64,000 bases of DNA. It comes from Penicillus capitatus. Its lineage: Eukaryota; Chlorophyta. Shown piece by piece: positions 43,799 to 55,229 of this stretch (positions are counted from its first letter, which is position 1; the number at the start of each line of letters is the position of its first letter). The notes beneath the pieces are model-generated. The model searched no databases. It was not told where the DNA came from and was given only the letters and a program-made list of their open reading frames with translations. The stretch covers positions 1,984,001-2,048,000 of the forward strand of contig OZ287694.1 of assembly GCA_965649825.1 (NCBI GenBank), written 5' to 3'. A program made the translations under genes and the position numbers.

Positions 43799-44830
43799 CT
43801 GCTATCAACAGCAACAGTTTTCTGCACTCCCGTGGGCGATAGAGAATGAAAGGGAGTATCCTGCCTCTCGTGATGTTGTCGAGGCGATCCATAGCGCCAA
43901 GTCGGTGTTAGTGTTTTTCGTCGAGTGGCACAACTAAGAGTAAACCCTGAACCAACGAATATCTCAATTCTACTCTGACGATTCAATAAGTCAAAAGTTT
44001 TGTTTTTGCAAACTGTTTGCGGTATCACATCTGCACGCTTAATCTATCTAATCAGTGAGTGACTAGAGATCGACGGTGAATGTGTCTTTTGTGCAAGAGA
44101 GAGAAGTGGCTTTCTATTGCCAGAATAGCTTCTCAAATCTCATGGTACAGTGGATCGCGGAGTGTGATAGACTGAATGATCAATCTTACTGTTTTAGCCG
44201 ATTCGGTTCTCGCCTCTGGCGTGGCATTCTTGCGCTCGCCGCCTGTTCCACTGTGAATTTGTTGGTGTCTTGAATGCGGCCGATTCAGTTAACAAATGCA
44301 CAAGTTGCGCTGTTTTTTGCTAGCCTTAAAAAAGGATGCGTGGTTCGAAAGGGGACAACAGCCTTTTTGCTGTCTGCGATGCTCATGGGAAATTGATGTC
44401 TGTGGAATAGTCTGCGAACGAATAATGTTCGAGATTTAATTCTTTGTGTGACGACTGGTGGAAATCATGATTGTACTGTTTCGCCCAATAGGGCGGCGGT
44501 ACTGTGCATGTCTGCACTCAGGTTTGAAGGCGGTGTAACTCTAAACCGTACTGGTGTCCTACGGTTGAATGTCAAGTGTGTGATCAGCTTGTTTCGAACT
44601 GTTGTTGTTCACCTTATCCAATGAAAAGCTCTTCACTCTCCTCTTGCGTTGCACGCGGGCACGATCGGTCGGCAAGGCACATCTGTGTCAGAAATTGCAC
44701 AGATCTAAACTTCCTCAGGGCGAAACGCGATTCTGTCTTTCTTGCACGCATTCAGATGTCGCTGTATTGAATCAACACATTCCGAAATGCCTGTCCCTCT
44801 GCCCATCTTCTATGGTGGCGCAAACACCGA
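43799..44830. other. Right-arm stretch mirroring 17.2-18.2 kb
   Basis: Nothing recognised. Small differences from the left arm include changed bases in the 44,500-44,580 segment. Confidence 0.3.
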
Positions 44831-44983
44831 CTACTCAGACATGGAAATCGTTCTCCAGACGAAAGCGCCTTGGCTGAACGAATGCAATCCGTTCGAATCC
44901 TAAATGGGTACATGGAAGTTGACAAGAGCCCGTCCATCGGCAAACTTGAACTGCACTTCGGTTCTTTTCGTTCGATCAGAGAC
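44831..44983 (-). pseudogene. Right-arm copy of the 17.0-kb exon, broken by TAG
   Basis: Same exon as 17,012-17,164, but the Gln codon of the VPIQD segment is a TAG here (44,900-44,902 on the minus strand). This is one of several mutations private to one arm. Confidence 0.5.
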
Positions 44984-46345
44984 CAAGCCTAGAGAATAGG
45001 CGAAGAAAACCGTACGACAGCTGGTGGGATATCAGCTTCGAGACGCCGGCGACAAAACGCGGCTCCTTGAGACATAACTGTGGAGACGACACGGTGTGCA
45101 TGCTACCTCTTTTCTGCGGATCCATGCCCTGCAGCGCTTCCCCTTTCTTGCTGTGCGCTTAAGGACTACTATCAGTCCCATCCATCAGTCTTCGGAGACC
45201 AACCGTTGTCTTTCCGCGTCCTCCAGCGGCTTCGCTGCTAAATTCAAATCTCAAACAATCAATGATGAAATGTTCCCGCTCGCGGGAGGCACATGATCCG
45301 CGGGATGCCTTGCCTTAAAACACCGCTTCGAATCCCGAACTTGTCCCTGAACTTAAAATTTTGTCGGTCTGCTGAACGCATCGTGAAGACGACGGGCTCC
45401 CTTTCGTAGTACCGTGATTCGAAATCCGCCGTCCTCCTCCCACACGCAATCCCACTTCTTTCACTCTCCATTAGTTTCGACCGGAAACACTTTACCTCTC
45501 CTTCACGCTGCGCAGGTAAGGAAGGCCAAGGCGTACGAACGAGGGCGTTCTCCGTCGATCGCTATCTCGATGCATGCAACAGGCCACGTCGACAACACTA
45601 TGAAGCCAGGTCTGAGGCGCCGGCTAACCTTCGGTGTTTCTTCAGGTGGTTCTTCTGCGAGAGGAAGCGACAGCGGCAGCGCGTCTTCTGCGTAGTTTTC
45701 GGCATCTCTGTTCCAATGCCCAAGCGCACTCCACGCGGTCGTCTGCAGTTCGAGCACCAGGAAGAAGCTGTTAACCAAGACGGCGAGGCACCCGATGCGG
45801 CGGTTCGTGAAACATTGACGCTGAGCGTGACGGTGTTGCTGCGACGCACTGTGCTTTTCGCATCGTCCCCTCTCCCAGTGGACCAGAAGTCCGCCTCGGA
45901 TTCTTCGTTCGCCGACGCCGTGAGGACACACAGAGCCGTGCACATCAGCCACCAGTACACCTGCAGGTATCTCGAATCGCCGACCGACTGAGCTCGCGTC
46001 ACATCGTTTCCGTGCTGTAGACACCTCACCAGCGACGAAAAGAGCGCCCTTCTCCACTCGGTACGTCGCACTCCTGTCTATCCGAAAGCACCACGGTGTT
46101 GCGGATGATCAGGTGTACCAAGCGCTGGATGGTGGTGCTGGCGCAGAGGGCGTCAATGAACACGAGGACAGAGAACAGAAACAAGAATGCGTCCACTCCT
46201 CGCAGCACGAGCATCAAGAGGCCAGCCATAAACGAACGCACGTCCCCTTCGGAACAACGCCCCGGGGGAAACGGCACATGAACAGCGCATCACGAGAAGT
46301 GCTTTCTCTCTCGCGTTTTCCTTTCGGCATCGCGTTCCGTTTCAG
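44984..46345. other. Right-arm stretch with probable decayed exons upstream of the FYD exon
   Basis: On the plus strand, a strand-rich segment ending near 45,961 (THRAVHISHQYTC) is followed by a 54-nt GT...TAG candidate intron, a short exon HLTSDEKSALLHS, a second candidate intron, and VYQALDGG. The last two resemble the helix split by an intron in the 53-kb pseudokinase (QQRSILRA / IAVALESLH). No kinase catalytic loop follows, so if this was a kinase it is largely lost. Confidence 0.3.
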
Positions 46346-46960
46346 GTCCAAGACAAACGCCGACCGTCGTCGGGCCCGTTCCCCCAGCTCCGCCTCGCTC
46401 CCTTGCTCGAAGTCGAGTGCTTTGCGGACAACAGAGATGCATGTCTGCCGTACTACGAGAGACAGGCGCACGACGCCCTTGCGTTCTTTGACGATTACCT
46501 GCCGCACGATCCGGTTCACGTCGTGAGACTCGGTCAGAGCTTTCGCCTCAGTGTCCACCTTTCCGGCGACCAGTGTCTCGGCAGTGCGCTCGTCCGAATT
46601 GTTTCCGTGTTCGTGACGCCTCCCGACGGCGACGGACAGTCGCTCGACATCGTGCAGTGGCGTGATACGGACGACTGCTCCGTGAGCGCCTTCGCCCATC
46701 TGGATCCGACGCAGTTCGCCTCCGGGAAGCTGAACGCGGTGTCTCCCTGTTTCGGCCTCGTGGATCGCAAATACGTCAAGCTGTCCGTCTGCACGACGGT
46801 GCTGCTGGGAAGCGGATGCGTTCGGGAAGCGGTCCTGAACGACGCTCTCTACTTCAAGGTGGTTCACTGCAGAGACCGTATGCGTCTCCACAGGTTTCTA
46901 GGCATGTTTGTCACGAAAGAAGAGAAACGATGCAGACAGAAGAGAACACTTCACCAGTGA
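46346..46960 (+). CDS. FYD-domain protein, right-arm copy (terminal exon)
   Basis: Mirror of 15,032-15,646 with the same length and only a few substitutions (for example RIVSVF for RLVSVF). It has the same acceptor CCGTTTCAG, ALAFFDDYLPHDPVHVVRLG core and RLHRFLGMF near the C-terminus. Upstream exons are unresolved. Both copies being open over 205 codons, while neighbouring segments have decayed, suggests purifying selection on this domain. Confidence 0.7.
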   Translation, partial: VQDKRRPSSGPFPQLRLAPLLEVECFADNRDACLPYYERQAHDALAFFDDYLPHDPVHVVRLGQSFRLSVHLSGDQCLGSALVRIVSVFVTPPDGDGQSLDIVQWRDTDDCSVSAFAHLDPTQFASGKLNAVSPCFGLVDRKYVKLSVCTTVLLGSGCVREAVLNDALYFKVVHCRDRMRLHRFLGMFVTKEEKRCRQKRTLHQ

Positions 46961-47365
46961 TCCAGACGGACGACGCACGCCAGTGCTTCTCCATTTTTGC
47001 TTTTTGATACGACGACGATAGATAGAGAGAGTGGCGTCGTACAAGATAGACCATCTGTCACATCACTTGAATGGCATCCGTGCTGTGCTTTGCGGATACA
47101 GACGCATAATTGCGCAATTCATAAATCAGGGGAATAAGTGAAGTCAAGAGTTTTGGACATGATTCACCCATAGAAGCTTTACGAAGTTACACGCTGCGCA
47201 TTTGTCATGAGTTGTCAGTCTTTCTGTACAGAACGGTGTTTGAGAATGAAGAATCATTGTTTGCATCAGCACGTTTCGCCGTCGATTCCAGTTATCCTGT
47301 CTCGACGCTCCCCGTTTTGTCTCCCTCGAGATCGTTTTCTTAAAAGCGTCGACAGCGATCCGACT

Positions 47366-50300
47366 CGCAGCACTCTTTTGACTGCTCTGATTCAGAATGC
47401 CTTCCCATCGCCACGTCAGACAACAACATGCTTCTTGACCCAGAACGAACGTCATTTCGTCTTCGTGAGAAATAGACGATCCTGCGAGGTCGACTGCTTC
47501 GTCACAGGAATGGTACAACTACTCTACGAAATCGACGCATTATGAATTGTCCATGATCTCAGTGTCATGCGCGCTTTCGTCGATCGTGAGAGTGCAGCGG
47601 TCAACAGCAACGGGAGTCTTGCCGACTACAACAAGCAGAAGACTCTGTGCTGAAGTCATCACGCTGACCTGGCAATGCAAGGAGCATCACAGCTGTGCTT
47701 GCGTAGTGCAGTCGTAGAGTGTTACGGTATGCCAAGGAGAACCAACGAAGAAGATGAGGTGACCCTTGCGGTCGGTTCTTGTATCGACATCGTAGGGACA
47801 GTTGGGGAAGTTCGATGGCATTCCTCCGATTCCATACCTGAACCCTACACGTCATTCATCCGTACGGGCACTAGGGAGGGCGGGGTATCTCGCACCTATT
47901 GTCAAAGACATCCTCTGAGAAGAGTGACCATGGACTGAGTGATGTTGACAGTGACATCTGATGTGTGAACTGCTACGTTTGCGACAGTATCCCTAAGAGA
48001 CGTCTGCCGAACGCAGAGGTATTGCGATGGCACGCTGTGGTTTGTGGTGCACGTCGTCAGGATTTGTGCGGTTTGCGTTTAACGCCATGGGCGTTCATCA
48101 CATCACGTGGTGCTGTGCCGGCGTCGTGAACCCCCTCATCGATACCTATAGGCGAGATAAGGGAGAATAGCGGTGAAGGGCAGACCTTCGGTGACTCGTG
48201 TAACGGAAATGTGCGTGAAGACGGGAGGTCGAGAGGCGATACCATTGGCTCGAAGCGGTATCTCTGTACGCCGTAAGTCGACCTCGGAGCGCGTGGCCGA
48301 CCGCCGAAGGACTTCGAATGGAGACGGCTGACGGGCAGCGCCTGTGCGACGCCTTATGGTCTGAATGGCGCATGTTTTGGTGGCTCATGGGCCCGCCTCC
48401 GATTCTGACGGTCTTCTAAAAAAATGACGACGAGGCATTTCAAGCGCCAGACTCTTTCGGAGGCAAAGTGGAAAGGTTGGAAAATAGTAAACGTCCGCAA
48501 GGAGTACACAGCGACGATCTTGACTTGGCTTATATACATGCTAAAGCGCGGATGGCGATGATGAAAAGACGAATGATGTGACTTTACACTAACTTACGCT
48601 TCATTAGGTGGATGAAATGAGTTCTGTACGCACTCGTTCTCCTGTTTTCCGCGATTTTCTTGTTCGAGATTCTGTTGCGCTGAAAACGGTTTGCTATGGA
48701 AGCGTGATGCATGGGTTCAGGGGCACCGTTGAGCTGGTATGTCGATTTGAACGTTGCCCTCGTCCAGTCGCAGTGTATTGGTAACTCAGACGTAAGGGAC
48801 TTGACGTTGGAGACTCTGTGAACCGACGTTTGGAGACACTGTGGAAAAGGTTCAAAGCACGCCACATCATTCGCCTGAATCTCACCTGAGAAAGAGAAGT
48901 CGGACGTCGCTCGTTCTCTCCTTCATGGACTGGCTTGCTGGCACACGACCTTCGCGCATGTTGTTCGACGCAACACAGGCTCACCTGTTGCCGGGTCGAC
49001 CGTCACGCGTCCCCCACAACTGCCGACCATTGGCGGATTCGAGGTTTCCTTGTCCTCTGAGCAGCGGATCGACCGATAGGCATTCCGGTCAGATGGACGC
49101 AAGACGAAAGGGAGACGGTAGATGGAAAAGCGTGACGGCGGATGTCTCGCTATCACTCAGGCGAAGCGTCTGCTGCGTTCGCACAGCGCTCAGCCGACTG
49201 TCAGATGTGACGGGCAATCGGTGAGGGGGTGCCTTTACATTGATGTCATGACAAGAGTGGTCCATAGACAAAAAGGGACAAGACTTTCATCTGAGACACG
49301 CAGACGATGATCACTTAGAGATGCTACGCCGTGGCATGTGCACTTTCTGAAGGCGATACATGCAAATAAATGCTCGAGAACACCAACCGTAGGTGAGAAC
49401 AATGGCCTGCCTGAACAGCGGCCTCAATGCCGACGGTGTAGAAAAGCTGTTGTGGGTAGGAACTGCCCGTCAACAAAGAAACGTCACGTCCATCATCCAG
49501 CGTCATCTCTATCAAATCTTTACAACGATGCCGATGCAGTCTGTCTTGTTTGTCGTACAGACAGACGCGCCACAGTGACGCGTCAACGTCGCCGTCGCCG
49601 AGTTGCAGAATACTCTATGCTCCACTCCGTCCAGCACATTTCGTTTCTTCTGCCCCATCGCTGTCGTATCTATCGGTTTCTCATAGTTACATATGATTAT
49701 AGAAGAGTGAGATACCAAGGGAGTCTGACTGAGAGTTCAGGCAATGATTGCAACGGTCGACGAGATTAGGGATGGGAGAGGATTGAAGGACGGTTTCTAA
49801 TCATGTCGATTCTGGAGGTCTTGAGTTGGAGTGATGTCGCACTTTACGTCGTGTTTGCAACTTACGTGGTAACGATGCTAAGAACCCAGCATCACACGCT
49901 GTGTCGTGTTTTCTCATATCTTTTGCTCGCCGTCGAGTGTATGTTCGTGCAGCTGAGTCTGGGAGTTTGTACGTTCGCGATCCGAAAACGACGACAACGT
50001 CACAGAGAACCGTGGATAATGATACCCCATCTATGACATCGCAGTATGTCTCTTTCCAAATCTTCACAGCTGTCTGTATAGATATCACCGGTACGCTCTC
50101 AGTCCATCCGACATAACTTTCTAGATGGTGTGCGGATGTGATTTCTAGATATGCGTTTGGCGAAACCTCGTTGAGGGTAAGGGAACAAATCGCCCTGCAG
50201 CACTCAAACGTCAAATGTTGGTCGTCTTACTCAAGTCAACAATGACCAGACATGTGCTATTGGCCTCTTGCTGGAGCATCCCAAAGGACGACGATGTCGC

Positions 50301-50559
50301 AGAAGAGCATCATTGAGTGTCTTAAACACTATCCCTTTCGTCTCTAGAAGGTGCATCGTCGATCAGAGTGCGCGGCGTGGGACAAGAGGTGATGGAACGT
50401 CAGGGAATGGTTATCAAAGGCAGTGTTGGGCGGCTGCATCTTTGCGACGGGGCCTGTTTGTTTGTGGGCCTCTACGTGTTCCTTCGAAGAAGGATTGTGG
50501 AGATGGAAAGCCACAAGCGTGGGTGATGCCAGAGAAGCTCTGACCGACTGGCTTCAGAC
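47366..50559. other. Region right of the inverted repeat, no confident gene
   Basis: About 3.2 kb. Open frames at 47,675-47,938 (plus; DEVTLAVGSCIDIVGTVGEV) and 49,801-50,214 (minus; VGWTESVPVISIQTAVKIW) have a coding look but no recognised family. Several GTGAC...CAG acceptor-like sites (for example near 49,130-49,160) suggest small exons. Confidence 0.35.
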
Positions 50560-52260
50560 GAATTGTGCCAATCAGTACTGGACGACGTTTGCAAATTGCG
50601 CAAGGATTCCACGTCTTTGAGATCCTTCACCTCTATCAAGCATCAAAGACATGTAGGAGATTGGAGCAGCAAGTGCTGAGCAAACTCTGAATACGGCGGT
50701 CAATGCAACAAGCTAGATGATTGCAGTACTGAGGATGATGACGTCATTGCCGGCGGCTCCACTTCGGAGAAGAGTCCATCATTGGCTGCAGAACATAATT
50801 CTACAAGACTGAAGGAGGGACTCCGAGATCGTGTCTTGCAGCGGGGAGATTTTTCGTCCCTCGCCGTCAACACTGTCAAACAGCACAAACCCGTCACGCG
50901 TGATCCACGAGAAGAAGAATCGGATACACAGCATTGTCTTCTGACAAGGACCGTGATGTGGTGAGTCGAGGACAAGGCAATGGCGCCGAGACGATGATGC
51001 CAGCATTACAGCATCCAGTTCTCATGGGATCCATCGCCTTTGGAAGAAACGCGTCTGCAAATGCCTCTAGGCGAAGAACACGAAGGGAGCTGCAGATGTC
51101 AGCAGTGATGACAGGAATGCAGAGAGATGGTTCTCGTTACTCAAGACAGGCAGAAGGCATCACTCTTTTCCAGAGAACCTTGGACGGCGGTTTGATATGC
51201 GTTTCACACAGATCATCCGATTTAAGAGTGAGGCGATCCGCTGGATCATGCATCTCTCTGTAGCCGTGATTTATTTTCGTTGTAGATTGATGGATTCAGA
51301 TTCGGCGAATGGAGAATCGAAGACAAGCAGCTGCGATGAAGTGCACTCTCTCCATCATCTGAGTTAACCCACAGTATCGTTTTTCGAACAGCTGCATGAA
51401 AGTCATGGAGGTCAAGTCGCATACTAGGGGTACCATCTCAATACATATGGAGAGATTTGATTACGCGACTCTGTACGGGGCGCGTTCAATCACATGGATT
51501 TGCAACGCGGCTTGTGCCAGCTAACCGGCAGGGCGGTGAATGTTCATCCGTGCTGATAGACTCGGTGCCATCGGCTCAGAGACAACACCCATTCTTTTCA
51601 AAGCGTCTTGCCTATACATTACGTGCCGCGCCAATCAACGGTGTGCCGTCGTTCGTTGTAAGCGTTGGCGTACATGAAAATAAACGAACCACCACTAAAT
51701 GACCACTAAATGCCAATCGAAGGTCGCCGTACGACAGCACGAGGAAAAGTGAACAGAACTTTCGTTGTTTTGACGGCTGCGCCTGACGGCTGCGTCTGAT
51801 CCGACGGAGCTCTTTGCAAAGCAAAAACCGTCGACGTACTGGTGTCAATGTTCGGTCTGAGTTCAAGGAGTGCTACCCGCCACTGGCATGGGGTACTTAC
51901 AACCGGCCGTTTGCACTATAAACGCAAGCATGGTTCCTTGGCTTATACAGTTAGCGTCTTTATCGCTCTCACCGTCTCTTCGCAGCGAAGTCCACACGAA
52001 GTTCAAATTCGTTTTGTTTTTAATGCTGAAAAACCGTTAAAGTTCACTGCGTCTAGCTAAAGGCAGTTCGGCCGTCGAAGCTCTATGAATCGCGATACCG
52101 GCGACATCCCTTATGCTTCTTCCAGTCCCAACCTAGGTGTGTCTCCCTGCGAGAGCAACGACGGATGGTGCGACTGTCTCAGTCACGACCAAAAAGAAGA
52201 CGAGACACCTTTGCTCGCCGAGGTCGACAAGACAGCGCACAAGAGGCACAATTCATTGGA
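50560..52260 (+). repeat. Second inverted repeat, left copy (diverged)
   Basis: 50,560-51,330 matches 55,815-56,620 in reverse (shared segments include HPVLMGSIAFGRNASANASRR and QAEGITLFQRTLDGGLICVS). 52,085-52,230 matches about 55,240-55,390 in reverse (a GTCAC...AAAAAGAAGACG...GACAC segment). The middle is poorly conserved. The repeat probably carries one gene of unknown function with exons in this region; the frame 51,842-52,060 ends with a strand-rich segment (VFIALTVSSQ...RFVFNAEKPL). Confidence 0.65.
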
Positions 52261-52520
52261 CACAAGGTACCGCCATCTGCGACAGCGCTTATGTCTGATG
52301 AGACATGAACGTTTAGATTCAATGCGGTTTCGCGTCATATCCGTTTGTTGACTTGTGGTCGAAGTGATCGCCGAGGACACGGTACGAATCTGATAGACAA
52401 CGCCTCGTGCGTCTTGCCTTGTTTTGTCTCTGCGCTGAGCATCGTGCGCTACAATCTATGTGACACCGCAACGCATGTTTAGGTGGTGCATCCGATAACT
52501 GCATCCGCCAAACGGGGGGT

Positions 52521-54403
52521 ATGGAGAATGACGGATCGGAAGGGGTAAACGCGTTATACCGTAGTTATGTATGTCCGTTGAGCGAACCGTCTCAGGTGGA
52601 CGTGCTTTGGTCGACGCTGTCCGAAGCGGATGTCGAAGCTGTGACCAAACTGGAAACCCTCGTTCCTGGCACCATCTTTGCAGACAGGTCCGCCACTACA
52701 TGAACCGAACGATGCGCTAATAGCGAGGCGCGCGGTGTTACGTTAGGTACCGCATCGTTGGCGGGAAGGGATGTCAGAAGATGCAATGGCGTCGCGCCAT
52801 GGATGTGCAAACGTCCAAGCCTGTGTGGCTGAAGTTCTGCGTCGATGCTGCAGCGGAATGGAACAATGCCATCCACATGCACGAACTCCTGCATGAGAAC
52901 AGACACATCTGCCGGTACACTGACCTCTGACAGCACGAACGAACATACGCCATTGCTGTGCCACCAGTCTGTTGGGCGTCATCCACGACGACAGAGACGG
53001 ATTTCCTCCCTTCTCGGTCTGCGAAGCTGGCGATTGCACACTGGCAGAGACAATAGCACCGGGGCGGCTGGATACAGATCAGCAGCGATCGATTCTCCGC
53101 GCGGTACACCGTCTGCCACGCTTCGTCTTCTTAGCCATCTTTGCGTGTTAGATCGCCGTAGCGCTCGAGTCATTGCATCGCCAAGGGATCGTTCACGGAG
53201 ATGTCAATCCAGCCAACGTCGTCTGGTTCTCCTCCGATGGCTGGAAGCTGACGAACCTGGAACGAGCGCGCCGTGCCGGCGAAGAAGCACCGCTGGACGA
53301 CTGCTGCAACAAGTACGAGGCGCCAGAGATAATGCAAGCCTTAACGGAGGGCAGCAAGGTGATCCGTCGAACGCCTGCCCAGGATCTATGGTCCTTTGGA
53401 CGCATCGCCTCGGAGATGTGCATCAGTAATGTCCTCCCTCTCCATTATGTCGCACAACACCGCCTGCTGTCTTTTCAGACGCCTCTGTCTTCGATGCCAT
53501 CTCTCTGCAAGAAGGGATGCGTTCACAAGTGGCGGGAACCGCGCACAGAGGCGAAGCGTTTCAGAGATGGCGCAGTGGCCAACAAGAAGAAAGCGGTGTG
53601 CGTTTTATCGACAGTCTCCTCCGTGAGGACCCTAACGAAAGACAGACGTCGAGACAGATACTCGACGACGATTTTCTGCGTCCCGTCGCCGACGACGGCT
53701 CAAGCGCGCATCCTTCTGAATCGGTGTGCTTTGCCGATCGGTGTCGAGTCCTTCAGCTAACGGCCTCTGTGCTGTGCAGCCGCAACGGAACGACCGATAT
53801 GCGAGGGAAGATGTTCATCAGTACCCTGCGCTTCCCTGGGGGCTGATTCTGAATATCGGCATGACGGCGAAGGCCTGTGTGGAGTGCTTCCTCAGATCGA
53901 GCGATCCTTCGCTGCCTTTCCATCAGAGACCCACGCAGGAGGCGCTGCGTTTCTTCGATGAGTATCTGCCGCGTTATCCTGTCCACATCCTCCGCCTCGA
54001 ACACGACAACCTCCTGCGTTTTCACGTGACACTCAACAGACATCTGCCCTTCGTCGCTGAGAAAGCCCTCGTCTTCCGAGTGAAGCCGCCAGACGAAGAT
54101 TTCGTCGAGCTGGAGATGACGGAGCACCGTCAGGGGCAAGGGATGGTGGCCATCGGGCATCTGGCCCCTTCGAAGTTCACCTCCAACAAGATGCACGTTA
54201 TCTCTCCTTACTTTGGCCTCGTGGACCGCAAGTACGTGAAGCTCACGGTGCATGTCAAGGTCCAGGTGAATGGCCCTTTTCGTCGGGAGGTGGATCTCTA
54301 TCAGCTGATCTACGTCAAGATCGTCCACCCCCGCGCACGACTGATCCTTCACCGAATGCTGGGAATGTTTGAGAATCAAGATCAGCACGATATCAACGCC
54401 TAA
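52521..54403 (+). CDS. Pseudokinase-FYD domain fusion protein
   Basis: Six exons: 52521-52687, 52747-52914, 52968-53103, 53152-53425, 53479-53723, 53780-54403; introns 48-59 nt; 537 residues, all junctions keep frame. Residues 57-330 form a kinase-like domain: glycine loop IVGGKGCQ, PVWLKF (strand-3 Lys kept), hinge PFSVCEAG, catalytic loop HGDVNPANVVW (172-182; HRD changed to HGD, catalytic-loop Lys to Asn), LTNLERA in place of DFG (190-196), YEAPE (213-217), DLWSFG, and LLREDPNERQT near the end. Loss of DFG argues for a pseudokinase with a scaffold or regulatory role. Residues 331-537 are the FYD domain (ALRFFDEYLPRYPVHILRLE...FGLVDRKYVKLTV...LHRMLGMF), shared with the helical-FYD genes. 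It lies inside the second inverted repeat. Confidence 0.85.
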
Positions 54404-55229
54404 ACACCACCGATCGTGCGATTCGCTGTTTTTTGTCAAATTGTGCTTCCTAGGGTATCTCCTGCTGCAAAAATGAAGGACCCCTCCTCCTTCAATGTTT
54501 TGCCAATGGTCTATATCTGGATAGTTCAGTTTTGTTTTGTTTTTCTGTCCCCCAGCAACGACGATGTACGAAAGCTGTTTACCGTTTGTCCAGAACGAAG
54601 CCAAGCGCCATCTGTGTTTATGCGTTCGGCTGAAGGGGCATGGTCCATGATGTGACAGAAGATTCCTGAGAGAATAATATGATGAACGTTCACCCACCCT
54701 GGAGGCGCACTAGATTTGACCAACGTCGTTACTCTGGCTGATCTCAAGCTCTCTCTTCTGAGAACCACGCTGAAGCTATCTTGCGAACAACGACGAACGT
54801 ATGGTCAAATGCGCGACTGCTCGAATCGAGGACTCTTCCTCATGCGATAGATCTAAATGGATTTATCATCAGCATTTCTACGCGAGCTTAACTACAACGC
54901 CTGTGTATTGTTATCTATCGATTGTCAATTTTTACATCTTGCTTGGAAAAAGGCCCGACCGCAATGTGCATTGGAAGCCGAGGAGGATGATTACTAGTTT
55001 AAGAGTGAAAAGTATCTAAGCGCTTTGTAAGACATTTATGAACCAGGAATGATCTGCCTATTCTCTCTTTACCTGTAACAGTCGACACGATGGCGGCAGT
55101 TTCGCAGAGGAGCGCCGAGGGAGAGTATCAACGAAATGCCGCATCGCCGCTGCACCGTCGAGGGCATCGGCGGACAGCCCGTCGTCTGTCACAGGTCCTT
55201 CGTTGGGCGTCGACAGGCGTATCAAAACG
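54404..55229. other. Downstream of the pseudokinase gene, nothing recognised
   Basis: AT-richer stretch with no coding signal I can support. Confidence 0.35.

Larger units (their letters stand above)
34485..47365 (-). repeat. Right arm of the giant inverted repeat (about 12.9 kb)
   Basis: Reverse-oriented counterpart of 14,645-27,534. At its outer end homology fades near 47,365, where a 13-nt insertion relative to the left arm sits just before the break. The arms carry private mutations in both directions, so they are not a simple assembly echo of one sequence. Confidence 0.93.

Noticed and set aside
44880-44950. tRNA-like TTCGAATCC sequence
   Set aside because: No cloverleaf can be built around it, and the segment lies within the coding-like exon shared with the left arm.
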